Shown here piece after piece: positions 1-6,327 of a stretch of DNA of 7,466 nt (positions within the stretch are counted from its first letter, which is position 1; the number at the start of each line of letters is the position of its first letter). The position numbers and the translations under genes are program-made. The stretch is from UBA5399 sp964592125 (lineage in GTDB: Bacteria; Bacillota; Clostridia; Christensenellales; Christensenellaceae), in NCBI GenBank assembly GCA_964592125.1, contig CAZQBV010000107.1, positions 1 through 7,466 on the forward strand. Reading direction: 5' to 3'. Below the pieces are notes generated by a model. That model made no database searches and was not told the DNA's origin. It was given only the letters and a program-made list of their open reading frames with translations.

Positions 1-1049
1 TGGAGGTAACAAAAAAAGTATTTACGGATGCGTACTTGTTCAATATGATGAAGCGCTTTTCGGGCAGTGATGTATACTATGCATCATATACCTATACAAA
101 GGAACAGTGGCTGAATATTTTGGGCAATTATAAAAAAAACAAAAACACGGATGGGGTAACACAAGAATTGGTTGATGGAATTCAAAATCAATATGATGCT
201 GCGCCGTCAGTTGTCAGTAATCCCATATTAAACTCGGATCAATATCAGGATGGGGAAGTGATTCAAGCTTTTGCAGAAACAGAAGACAAGACGGTTTCTT
301 ATTTTATGTTTGAGAAAAATGGAAATTCGTTTGCGTATTCCCGTGATATAGATGCTGCGGTGGTAGCACAAGGCATGGCCGATGAAAATAGCTGGGAATA
401 TCCCAAAACGCCAGCAATATCCAAAGAAGATGCCCTAAATCAAGCAACGGGGTATCTGGCAGAGCTGGGCAGTAATTTGGTTTTGCTCCATGCGGAACCA
501 TCCAGCATAGTGAAACACGCACAAAATACAACCACTGGATGGACATTCTATTTTACGAAAAATATTTCCGGTTTGCAGGTGGATTTCAAACCAATTGGGT
601 TTTATTTAAATCCTGATGCAATACCAAGTACGGGAGCCCCGTGGCTTCCAGAATTGTGCATCATTACAATTGACGAAAAAGGATTGTGTGAATTGAGATT
701 GCAGGGTACATCGCAAAATGAAAGCGTAATAGAAAACGCAAGCGATTTGGAAGAATTTAACACAATTCAAGAAAGAGCGTTAAATCAAATTAATTTCAAT
801 TATGGAACCAATCATGAAGATGATAGAAACATAGACTTCTTAGTGACGGAATTTAAATTGGGTACAAGTTTGCTCGCTGTAAAAAACAATAGCAACATTG
901 GGCACTATACGCCTACATGGTATGTGACGTTTCAACATAGCTCAAGTGACGAAAAGACGATTTTTAAGGAGCAGATTATGTTCAAGGCCATATATGGCAG
1001 CTATGTGGAGCCAAGAATTACAGCAAAAGAGCTTATGGAAATGCAATGA
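1..1049 (+). CDS. 5'-truncated gene, probable exported DUF6034-like protein
   Basis: The reading frame is open from base 3 to the TGA at 1047-1049, so this is the 3' part of a gene whose start lies outside the window. A TTG at 36 could be read as a start, but it has no ribosome binding site at a usable distance (GGAGG at 2-6 is about 30 nt away) and the frame continues upstream, so I treat it as internal. About 348 residues are visible, rich in Asn, aromatic and acidic residues, with no membrane segment. Two features suggest family: a Lys/Tyr-rich stretch near the visible start with a TYTKEQWLNIL motif, and a middle part with ISKEDALNQATGYLAELG followed by WTFYFTK. That order recalls DUF6034-type putative lipoproteins of Clostridia, an assignment from memory at moderate confidence. 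The signal peptide would lie upstream. It converges on the epimerase gene and shows no link to the sugar genes. Function unknown. Confidence 0.75.
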   Translation, partial: EVTKKVFTDAYLFNMMKRFSGSDVYYASYTYTKEQWLNILGNYKKNKNTDGVTQELVDGIQNQYDAAPSVVSNPILNSDQYQDGEVIQAFAETEDKTVSYFMFEKNGNSFAYSRDIDAAVVAQGMADENSWEYPKTPAISKEDALNQATGYLAELGSNLVLLHAEPSSIVKHAQNTTTGWTFYFTKNISGLQVDFKPIGFYLNPDAIPSTGAPWLPELCIITIDEKGLCELRLQGTSQNESVIENASDLEEFNTIQERALNQINFNYGTNHEDDRNIDFLVTEFKLGTSLLAVKNNSNIGHYTPTWYVTFQHSSSDEKTIFKEQIMFKAIYGSYVEPRITAKELMEMQ

Positions 1050-1116
1050 TTCTGATTTCAGATAGACATGTAACAAAAGTGATATTTCTATCCGGAATCA
1101 GTGTTTCGTATGATAA

Positions 1117-1147
1117 GGCTCCGCGGCTAGGTTCAGTTCCCGGAGCC
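1117..1147. terminator. Hairpin between convergent genes, possible weak bidirectional terminator
   Basis: GGCTCCG (1117-1123) pairs perfectly with CGGAGCC (1141-1147), with a 17-nt loop that can add a GG/CC pair past a one-base bulge. It sits between the 3' ends of two convergent genes, where a shared terminator is expected. Neither side has a proper T tract (AATTTAG on the plus strand, TTATCATA on the minus strand), so intrinsic termination would be weak. Confidence 0.3.
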
Positions 1148-1192
1148 AATTTAGTGCAGGCCTTCGCCAAAACTTGGGTAATGCACTTGTAC

Positions 1193-2035
1193 TTATAGAT
1201 CGTACTTTGCAATCATCTTCTTTGCAAAGGCAATGCTCTCCTTCACAAAGGTTTCGCCATCCGGCGCAAGCTTTCGCCACACCCATGTGCTCATGTTTTC
1301 TGTACAGTCCGCAAAACCCTCAAACCCTAAGTAGCCATTGAAGCCAATTTCCTTGAAGGCACGGAAAATGCCATCCCAATCCACATGCCCAGTGCCGGGG
1401 ATGCCACGGTCGTTTTCGCACATATGGAAGTTGGAAAGCTTGCTGCCCGCCGTTTTCACCGCCTCGTAAAAGCTTTTTTCCTCCACGTTCATGTGGTAGG
1501 AATCTAAATGAACAAATACATTGGGCTCGTCAATCATTTCCACCAGCTTTACTGCCTGCTGGCTGGTGTTCAGCAGATACGATTCGTAACGCGTTACAGG
1601 CTCCACCGCAATGGAAACGCCCAAATTGGCAGCATACCTTGCCACTTCACGCAGTGCATTGGCGCTAAACTCCCACTCCTGCTGTGTGGGCATTTTCTTC
1701 GCCGATTTCTGGTATTGGGAATAGATCACTCCAGAGAACATGGTTCCCCCAACATCCGCAGTTGCCTTCACGCAGTCCTTTAGAAGCAGCGTGCCGTGCT
1801 TTCTGGCATGCTCGTCAAAAGAGGTAATGTCTGTTTCTGGAGTAAGCAGTACATTGGAGGTGGTTACTTCCAGCCCATTCAATTTTTTCCGTATTGCCAA
1901 GGGATCGAACAAATCCAGACGCATCAATGGTATTTCGATAAAATCGAAATTGTGTTTTTTTACCTCGTCAATAATCCAAAGGGTGTCGTTCGACCATTCG
2001 CTGCACCATTCGTATGCGTGTATGCCCAGCTTCAT
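1193..2035 (-). CDS. D-tagatose/D-allulose 3-epimerase-family sugar epimerase
   Basis: A 280-residue TIM-barrel protein of the AP_endonuc_2 / sugar phosphate isomerase-epimerase superfamily, close to the usual 285-295 of ketose 3-epimerases. Metal ligands expected for this subgroup are present: E145 (in AVEPVTRYE), D178 (HLDSYHMN), H204 (NFHMCEN) and E239 (LGFEGF). The substrate residues are E151, H181 and R210. All seven sit at a constant offset of 7 from Pseudomonas cichorii D-tagatose 3-epimerase (E152, D185, H211, E246; E158, H188, R217, recalled). The inferred reaction is reversible C3 epimerisation of a free ketose in the cytoplasm, with a divalent metal. Ketose specificity cannot be read from sequence, and L-ribulose or an inositol-type substrate remains possible. 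The ATG at 2035 follows AGGG about 6 nt upstream; the stop is TAA. It is divergent from the LacI-type regulator and has its own promoter (2113-2141). Confidence 0.9.
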   Translation of the reverse strand: MKLGIHAYEWCSEWSNDTLWIIDEVKKHNFDFIEIPLMRLDLFDPLAIRKKLNGLEVTTSNVLLTPETDITSFDEHARKHGTLLLKDCVKATADVGGTMFSGVIYSQYQKSAKKMPTQQEWEFSANALREVARYAANLGVSIAVEPVTRYESYLLNTSQQAVKLVEMIDEPNVFVHLDSYHMNVEEKSFYEAVKTAGSKLSNFHMCENDRGIPGTGHVDWDGIFRAFKEIGFNGYLGFEGFADCTENMSTWVWRKLAPDGETFVKESIAFAKKMIAKYDL

Positions 2036-2112
2036 AGCTAGCCCTGCCTTTCTTATATATGTGTGTCATTTTTTATCTTGGTTATTTGCTGTGTATCTAG
2101 GTTTATAGAAAG

Positions 2113-2141
2113 ATCATAGCATTGCTTTTTTTTCATGTCAA
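2113..2141 (-). promoter_or_regulatory. Sigma-A promoter of the epimerase gene
   Basis: On the minus strand, TTGACA (2136-2141) is followed after exactly 17 bp by TATGAT (2113-2118), a near-consensus sigma-A promoter. Transcription should begin near 2106, giving a leader of about 70 nt before the ATG at 2035. No copy of the TGTATAC operator overlaps it; the nearest, at 2238-2251, is roughly 100 bp upstream of the -35. Confidence 0.75.
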
Positions 2142-2196
2142 CAAAGCTATCACGGTATTTTGACAGTAGGTGGAGTTTGAAAACACAAAAAAGCTA

Positions 2197-2225
2197 TTGA
2201 CATTTCAAACAAAGAATATTATTAT
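2197..2225 (+). promoter_or_regulatory. Sigma-A promoter of the LacI-family regulator gene
   Basis: TTGACA (2197-2202), a 17-bp spacer, then TATTAT (2220-2225). Transcription should start near 2232, a few bases before the palindromic operator at 2238-2251. A repressor bound there would block initiation or clearance, so autorepression is expected. Confidence 0.8.
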
Positions 2226-2237
2226 GGGTACAACAAA

Positions 2238-2251
2238 TGTATACGTATACA
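2238..2251. promoter_or_regulatory. LacI-family operator O1 (perfect 14-bp palindrome)
   Basis: TGTATACGTATACA is a perfect palindrome with the central CG step typical of LacI-family operators; a further symmetric AA/TT pair lies one base outside each end. It begins about 6 bp downstream of the predicted regulator transcription start and ends just before the Shine-Dalgarno. The same half-site recurs upstream of the binding-protein gene. It differs from the CcpA cre consensus TGWAANCGNTNWCA at two positions (5 and 10), so the local repressor is the more likely ligand, though weak CcpA binding is possible. Confidence 0.8.
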
Positions 2252-2255
2252 ATTC

Positions 2256-2270
2256 GGAGTGTGAAAATTG
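2256..2270 (+). promoter_or_regulatory. Ribosome binding site and TTG start of the regulator gene
   Basis: GGAG at 2256-2259 lies 8 nt before TTG at 2268-2270. An in-frame TGA at 2262-2264 excludes any earlier start, and the GTG at 2261 is out of frame. The TTG places the helix-turn-helix at the expected N-terminus. Weak TTG initiation fits a repressor kept at low level. Confidence 0.8.
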
Positions 2271-3299
2271 AATCAGAGAGATATTGCTAAACTGGCAGGG
2301 GTATCCTCTGCTACTATATCTAGGGTTATTAATGAAGATCCCAGCGTTTCCCCAAAAACTTACGAGCGGGTGATGCAAGTAATACGCAAACATGGGTATG
2401 TGCAGAATGCAATGGCGCGCAACCTAAGAATGAATAGCACAAAAACAATAGGATATTTGGTGCCCGATATAAAAAACCCGTTCTTTCCATCCTTGTTATC
2501 CGGGTTTCAGGAAATGTGTTTTAAAAAGGGCTATGATATCATATTTGAAAATACGGCGGATGATTTTGAAAAGGAAAAAAAGGCTATAGATACGTTGATG
2601 CGCTACCGTGTGGATGGCCTACTAGCAGTGTTTGTAAATGCGGATAAGGCCATAGAGCGTTTCGGAAATATAGGAATCCCCATGGTGCTGATAGATAGAA
2701 AAGCGACAATAAAGCAAGAGCACGACTATCTGTTGATTGACAACGTGGATGGTATAAAGCAAATTGTAAAATACCTTGCATCGCTAGGGCATAAAGACAT
2801 TGCATTGCTATATGGCCCTAAAGAAATTACGCCTGGTATAGAGCGCTACAATGGCTTTTTAGCGGCAATGCAGGAGCAGGGGCTTGCAGTTAAGGAAGAA
2901 TATTTGTTGCCTGGGAGGTTTGTGGAAAAGTGTTCTTACGAAGCCACAAAAAAACTTTTGGCACTAGAAAAAAGACCAACAGCATTGATTGCGGGCAACA
3001 ACCTTTCCTGTATTGGTGCATACGAGGCATTGAAGGATAGCGGTGTAAAAATACCGCAGGATATATCACTTGTAGGCTTTGATGATTTTGTGTTGGCGGC
3101 ACATTTAAACCCACCTATTACTGTGGTAAAAAGGCCAACAACAGAGATGGGGCGCATAGCTGCCGAAATGTTGCTGGAAAGAATAGATAAGGGCAACACA
3201 AGCAGAAAAATAGTGCCGCGTACAATTATAGTTCCCACAGAACTATGCATACGAGAATCCTGCATGGAGGCCTCGAAAATGCGGCCAAATTCAGTGTAA
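2268..3299 (+). CDS. LacI-family transcriptional repressor of the sugar uptake genes
   Basis: A 343-residue protein of normal family length. Residues 3-22 form the LacI helix-turn-helix (RDIAKLAGVSSATISRVIN). Residues 45-55 are the hinge helix, with L53 in ARNLR as the leucine that in LacI and PurR inserts at the central CpG; both operators here have CG at their centre. Residues 58-330 are a type I periplasmic-binding-protein effector domain (IGYLVPDIKNPFFPSLLSGFQ, VDGLLAVF, GFDDFVLAAHLNPPITVV). The effector is unknown; a substrate sugar or phosphorylated derivative is the usual case. The gene lies between the divergent epimerase and the ABC operon. Autorepression is inferred from O1 and operon control from O2 (3337-3354). 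No terminator is evident after the TAA, so readthrough into the transporter is possible. Isoleucine is often encoded by ATA, unlike in the binding-protein gene. Confidence 0.95.
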   Translation: MNQRDIAKLAGVSSATISRVINEDPSVSPKTYERVMQVIRKHGYVQNAMARNLRMNSTKTIGYLVPDIKNPFFPSLLSGFQEMCFKKGYDIIFENTADDFEKEKKAIDTLMRYRVDGLLAVFVNADKAIERFGNIGIPMVLIDRKATIKQEHDYLLIDNVDGIKQIVKYLASLGHKDIALLYGPKEITPGIERYNGFLAAMQEQGLAVKEEYLLPGRFVEKCSYEATKKLLALEKRPTALIAGNNLSCIGAYEALKDSGVKIPQDISLVGFDDFVLAAHLNPPITVVKRPTTEMGRIAAEMLLERIDKGNTSRKIVPRTIIVPTELCIRESCMEASKMRPNSV

Positions 3300-3336
3300 A
3301 ACAACAGTTGCTGAACAGAACAAAATATTACGAAAA

Positions 3337-3354
3337 AATGTATACGCATACATT
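3337..3354. promoter_or_regulatory. LacI-family operator O2 upstream of the ABC transporter operon
   Basis: TGTATACGCATACA (3339-3352) matches O1 at 13 of 14 bases; with AA and TT flanks the 18-bp site has a single mismatched pair. The central CG is kept. It lies about 240 bp before the binding-protein start codon and 38 bp after the regulator stop. Together with O1 it defines the likely regulon in this window. Confidence 0.75.
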
Positions 3355-3372
3355 GCCGTGTAACAAGTGCTG

Positions 3373-3378
3373 TAAAAT
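3373..3378 (+). promoter_or_regulatory. Possible -10 element of the transporter operon
   Basis: TAAAAT matches TATAAT at five of six positions and lies 19 bp after O2. No good -35 is spaced correctly: TTGCCG at 3353-3358 leaves only 14 bp. If real, O2 would cover the -35 region and a leader of about 210 nt would precede the binding-protein gene. Other poorly matched promoters closer to the gene cannot be excluded. Confidence 0.25.
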
Positions 3379-3501
3379 ATGGAAAAAAACAAAAGACTTA
3401 CTTGTGATTTGCACTAGAAATTGAAACCATAACAGAATGCATCAAACAAGCCTTATCAAATGGGAAAGACCAGAAATAGGATGAACCGTACCAAACAAAT
3501 G

Positions 3502-3557
3502 ACTTGGGATGATTGCAGGCATCTTGCCTGTTTCAAGTTTATCATACTATATGATAA
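3502..3557 (+). other. Two tandem inverted repeats in the binding-protein gene leader
   Basis: The first is CAGGC (3516-3520) / GCCTG (3526-3530), extended after an asymmetric internal loop by ACTTG (3502-3506) / CAAGT (3534-3538). The second is TTATCAT (3539-3545) / ATGATAA (3551-3557), seven perfect pairs around a 5-nt loop, ending 17 nt before the Shine-Dalgarno. Neither is followed by a T tract. They could be mRNA structure or, for the AT-rich second one, a protein-binding dyad. The rest of 3300-3591 holds O2 and no gene that I can support; I recognise no known riboswitch class. Confidence 0.4.
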
Positions 3558-3574
3558 TAAATAGATATATTTTT

Positions 3575-3582
3575 AAAGGAGG
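3575..3582 (+). promoter_or_regulatory. Strong Shine-Dalgarno of the binding-protein gene
   Basis: AAAGGAGG lies 9 nt before the ATG at 3592, an almost full anti-16S match. It fixes the start, which opens directly into the signal peptide, and implies efficient translation. Confidence 0.85.
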
Positions 3583-3591
3583 AACTAAAGT

Positions 3592-4725
3592 ATGAAGAAA
3601 ATTTTGATCTTGGCAGTGGTGGCAATTATGGTGCTAAGCGTTGGCTTGGTAGGTTGCGCACCTGCGGCAGAAACACCTGCAGCAACGGAAGCTCCTGCGG
3701 CAGCGGAGCCTGCGGCAGAAGAACCCGCAGCGGAAGAGCCCGCAGCAGAAGAGCCTGCGGCGGAAGAACCTGCAGCAGAAGAGCCTGCAGCGGAAGAACC
3801 TGCAGCAAGCGGTGAGCCCAAAGATGTAGCGGTTATCATCAAAGCGACTGATTCTGACTTCTGGCAGTACGTGCTGGTAGGTGCGGGAAATTACGCAGCA
3901 GAGAATCCGGACCTAGTAAAAGTAACAACTGACGGCCCTCCGTCTGAAACAGACATTGACCAGCAGGTTGCTATTCTGGAGCAGGTAATTGAGCGCCAAC
4001 CCGATGCAATTGTAATTGCTTCCACAAGCTCTGACGCCAGTGTGCCTGCAATTGAAAAAGCAGTAGCGGCTGGTATTCCGGTTGTTACAATTGACAACAA
4101 AGTAAACACAGACAAAGTATCAACTCTTCTGGCAACAGACAACAAGAAGGGTGGCGCCGCAGCTGCTGACACTATGGTAGAGATGCTGAAGGCAGCAGGC
4201 AAAGAACTGAAGGGTAAAGTAGGCGTGCTGAGCGCTATGGCTGCTGTTCAGGTGCTGACAGATCGTGACGAAGGCTTTACAAACAGGATGAAAGAAATTG
4301 CTCCTGATATCGAACTAATTGAAACTGTTTACAACGACAACGATATGACAAAAGCTATGGATGCTGCTATCAACCAGATTGAAGCAAATGATGATCTTTT
4401 GGGATTCTTTGCAGATAACAACATGATGGGTGACGGCGCTTCCCGTGCAATCACAGAAAAAGGCCTGCAAGGTCAGCTGATTCTGATCGCTTTCGACTCT
4501 GACCCCGAAGAAATCAAAGGGTTGGGTTCCGGTTCTGTAAATGCGCTGATCCTGCAAGATCCATTTGGCATGGGTTACAAAGGTGTAGAAGCTGCTTTGA
4601 AAGCATTGGCTGGCGAAACACTGGAGCCCTTTGTGGATACTGGTATCACAGTGGTAACAAAAGACAACATGAATGACGAAGTAATCCAGGGTCTGCTAGA
4701 TCCTATGACAAGAAAAATAGGCTAA
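3592..4725 (+). CDS. Sugar ABC transporter substrate-binding lipoprotein (RbsB/AlsB-like)
   Basis: A 377-residue precursor. Residues 1-21 are a lipoprotein signal peptide with lipobox LVGC and lipidated C22, so it is anchored outside the cytoplasmic membrane. Residues 23-76 form an Ala/Pro/Glu linker including the EPAAE repeat. Residues 78-377 are a type I (Peripla_BP_4) sugar-binding domain. Aligned by eye with E. coli ribose-binding protein, the sugar-contact positions are kept at F90/W91, D168, R225, N276, D302 and Q322. Three others differ: S88 for N13, A143 for N64 and N169 for R90. That argues for a pyranose or ketose other than ribose; the recalled numbering needs a real alignment. It is the first gene of the importer operon, followed by the ATPase after 67 nt. 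Isoleucine codons are ATT or ATC with only one ATA near the end, which suggests high expression. Confidence 0.95.
   Translation: MKKILILAVVAIMVLSVGLVGCAPAAETPAATEAPAAAEPAAEEPAAEEPAAEEPAAEEPAAEEPAAEEPAASGEPKDVAVIIKATDSDFWQYVLVGAGNYAAENPDLVKVTTDGPPSETDIDQQVAILEQVIERQPDAIVIASTSSDASVPAIEKAVAAGIPVVTIDNKVNTDKVSTLLATDNKKGGAAAADTMVEMLKAAGKELKGKVGVLSAMAAVQVLTDRDEGFTNRMKEIAPDIELIETVYNDNDMTKAMDAAINQIEANDDLLGFFADNNMMGDGASRAITEKGLQGQLILIAFDSDPEEIKGLGSGSVNALILQDPFGMGYKGVEAALKALAGETLEPFVDTGITVVTKDNMNDEVIQGLLDPMTRKIG
3706..3807 (+). repeat. 15-bp tandem repeat encoding (EPAAE)6-EPAA
   Basis: Six full 15-bp units (3706-3795) and a 12-bp partial unit encode an EPAAE pentapeptide six times, then EPAA, at residues 39-72 just after the lipid anchor. 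Units differ only at synonymous third positions (GAG/GAA, CCT/CCC, GCG/GCA). The product should be an acidic, Pro-rich extended tether separating the binding domain from the membrane and cell wall. The reverse-strand Ala/Gly/Ser reading is a shadow of this repeat. Confidence 0.9.
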
Positions 4726-4747
4726 TTTTTCTGGGTTAAGCTGGTGT

Positions 4748-4774
4748 TTGAGGAGGGCGTTGTGCCCTCCTTAA
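4748..4774 (+). other. Stable intercistronic hairpin between binding-protein and ATPase genes
   Basis: TTGAGGAGGGC (4748-4758) pairs with GCCCTCCTTAA (4764-4774) around the 5-nt loop GTTGT: 11 pairs with one G-U. It begins 22 nt after the binding-protein stop and ends 18 nt before the ATPase ATG. No T tract follows (GTACCAAAATAG), so it is unlikely to be a full terminator. By analogy with other binding-protein operons, it may protect the upstream message from 3' exonucleases or reduce readthrough. Confidence 0.75.
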
Positions 4775-4792
4775 GTACCAAAATAGTAAAGG

Positions 4793-6310
4793 ATGGAAGA
4801 GTCTATGGGACAAGAATTGATAAGGATGGAGCAGATCACTAAGACTTTCCCGGGCGTTCAGGCGCTTACCAATGTTAGCTTTGATGTGAGGGCGGGTGAA
4901 GTGCATGCCCTAATGGGGGAAAATGGTGCAGGAAAATCCACACTGATCAAAGCATTGATGGGCGTACACGAGCCGACATCGGGCAAGATTTATGTGAACG
5001 GCAAAGCGGAAGAAATAAAAAATCCACAGCAGGCGAAAAGCTTGGGCTTGGGTGCGGTGTATCAGGATATTACCATGGCGCCACACCTGTCTGTAGCGGA
5101 AAATTTCTTTTTGGGGGATTTACCCAGAAAAGCCGGTTTTGTGGATTGGAAAACAATCAACTCTACTACGGCAAAAGTATTGCAGGATTTGGAAATTAAT
5201 GTAAACCCAAAAGCGATTGTGGAAAAGCTGCCCATAGCGCAGCAAGAAATGGTTACAATTGCAAAAATTGTGCATGAAAAAGCAAAACTAATTGTATTTG
5301 ACGAACCAACGGCATTGTTGGCAAACGAGGAAGTGGAGCTGCTATTCAGGTTGATTAACAGACTGAGAGACAGTGGCTGTGGCATTATATACATATCACA
5401 TAGAATAGAAGAAATATTTGAGCTGGGCAACAGGGTTACCGTGCTGAAAGATGGCACGCTGGTAAAAACGCTGAATGTAGCGGATACGAATAAGGACGAA
5501 CTGGTGCGCCTGATGGTAGGCCGCAATGTAGATGACATGTATTCCATAAAAACCTTTGAGCCCAAGGAAACTGTATTGAAAGTTAAAAACCTAACAAGTA
5601 AAGGTGTTTATGAGAATATTAGCTTCGAGCTAAGGCGCGGCGAAATACTGGGGCTGTTTGGCCTGGTGGGCGCTGGCCGAACGGAAATGATGCGGGGCAT
5701 TTTTGGTGCCGATAAATATGATTCTGGTGAAGTGGAAATAATGGGAAAGCCAGTTCATAATAAAACGCCGCATCAGGGAATTAACAATGGCATTGCACTA
5801 TTGCCGGAAGACCGTCGTGGGCAGGGTCTTGCAGTGGGGCTTTCTGTGGAAATCAATACAAACCTGGCTTCTTATTCCATGATTTCCAAAGCGGGTGTGA
5901 TTAACCTACAAAAGGAGCGCAAACGAGCCGAGCATTATGTGCAGCAGATTAATATAAAAACGCCATCTATCAAGCAAAAGGTAAAGAATCTTTCCGGTGG
6001 AAACCAGCAAAAGGTGGTTATTGCAAAGTGGCTGTCCAGAGAAAGCGATATATTTATTTTTGATGAATGTACCGTGGGTGTGGATGTGGGTGCCAAGGTG
6101 GAAATTTACAAACTATTCGAGCAGCTTTTAGAGCAGGGGAAAGCCATTGTTTTGATATCCTCCTACCTGCCTGAGGTAATGGGGCTGTCGGATAGGCTGA
6201 TGGTAATTTCAGAAGGTAAACACATGGCCACCATAGAAAAAGACGAATTCTTTGTGAATGGGCAACTGGATGAGGAACGGATTTTGCGGCTGGCATCCGG
6301 CATGATATGA
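4793..6310 (+). CDS. Sugar ABC transporter ATP-binding protein, duplicated cassettes (RbsA-like)
   Basis: A 505-residue protein with two fused ABC cassettes, the length and layout of RbsA/XylG/MglA. Cassette 1 has Walker A GENGAGKST (42-50), Q91, a divergent signature LPIAQQ (146-151), Walker B LIVFDEPT (166-173) and H203. Cassette 2 has a degenerate Walker A GLVGAGRTE (290-298, Arg for Lys), an intact signature LSGGNQQ (400-406) and Walker B FIFDECT (421-427), with SSY where the switch His would be. As in the family, one site is catalytically weak. FDECTVGVDVGAK replaces the usual DEPTRG(V/I)D with Cys and Val. It powers import from the cytoplasmic face with the permease 17 nt downstream. 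Start choice: ATG 4793 has AAGG immediately abutting it, whereas ATG 4805 follows GGAAGAG at 4795-4801 and gives MGQELIRMEQ; 4805 may be the true start. Confidence 0.95.
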   Translation: MEESMGQELIRMEQITKTFPGVQALTNVSFDVRAGEVHALMGENGAGKSTLIKALMGVHEPTSGKIYVNGKAEEIKNPQQAKSLGLGAVYQDITMAPHLSVAENFFLGDLPRKAGFVDWKTINSTTAKVLQDLEINVNPKAIVEKLPIAQQEMVTIAKIVHEKAKLIVFDEPTALLANEEVELLFRLINRLRDSGCGIIYISHRIEEIFELGNRVTVLKDGTLVKTLNVADTNKDELVRLMVGRNVDDMYSIKTFEPKETVLKVKNLTSKGVYENISFELRRGEILGLFGLVGAGRTEMMRGIFGADKYDSGEVEIMGKPVHNKTPHQGINNGIALLPEDRRGQGLAVGLSVEINTNLASYSMISKAGVINLQKERKRAEHYVQQINIKTPSIKQKVKNLSGGNQQKVVIAKWLSRESDIFIFDECTVGVDVGAKVEIYKLFEQLLEQGKAIVLISSYLPEVMGLSDRLMVISEGKHMATIEKDEFFVNGQLDEERILRLASGMI

Positions 6311-6327
6311 TTTAGGAGGAGAAAAAT

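Noticed and set aside
36..38. TTG at 36 as the start of the first gene
   Set aside because: The frame is open to the window edge, no Shine-Dalgarno is suitably spaced, and the expected export signal would be missing; an upstream start outside the window is more likely.
70..76. TGTATAC half-sites inside the first gene and in the permease gene (near 6910)
   Set aside because: Neither has the second half of the palindrome and both are within coding sequence, so chance occurrence is likely.
1117..1147. tRNA-like end: 7-bp stem GGCTCCG/CGGAGCC enclosing GGTTCAGTTCC, reminiscent of an acceptor stem plus T loop
   Set aside because: Only 17 nt lie between the stem arms, so there is no room for D and anticodon arms, and no CCA follows. 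It is better read as a simple hairpin between convergent genes.
2160..2188. Second TTGACA (2160-2165) upstream of the regulator as another promoter
   Set aside because: No -10-like hexamer is found 16-18 bp downstream; the region reads AACACAAAA.
2238..2251. CcpA cre site at O1 (and O2)
   Set aside because: Two mismatches to the cre consensus at positions 5 and 10 in both copies, and an adjacent dedicated LacI-family gene explains them better; not fully excluded.
3585..3842. Minus-strand frame rich in Ala-Gly-Ser repeats opposite the binding-protein linker
   Set aside because: It is the mirror of the EPAAE-encoding repeat, with no ribosome binding site and no independent support.
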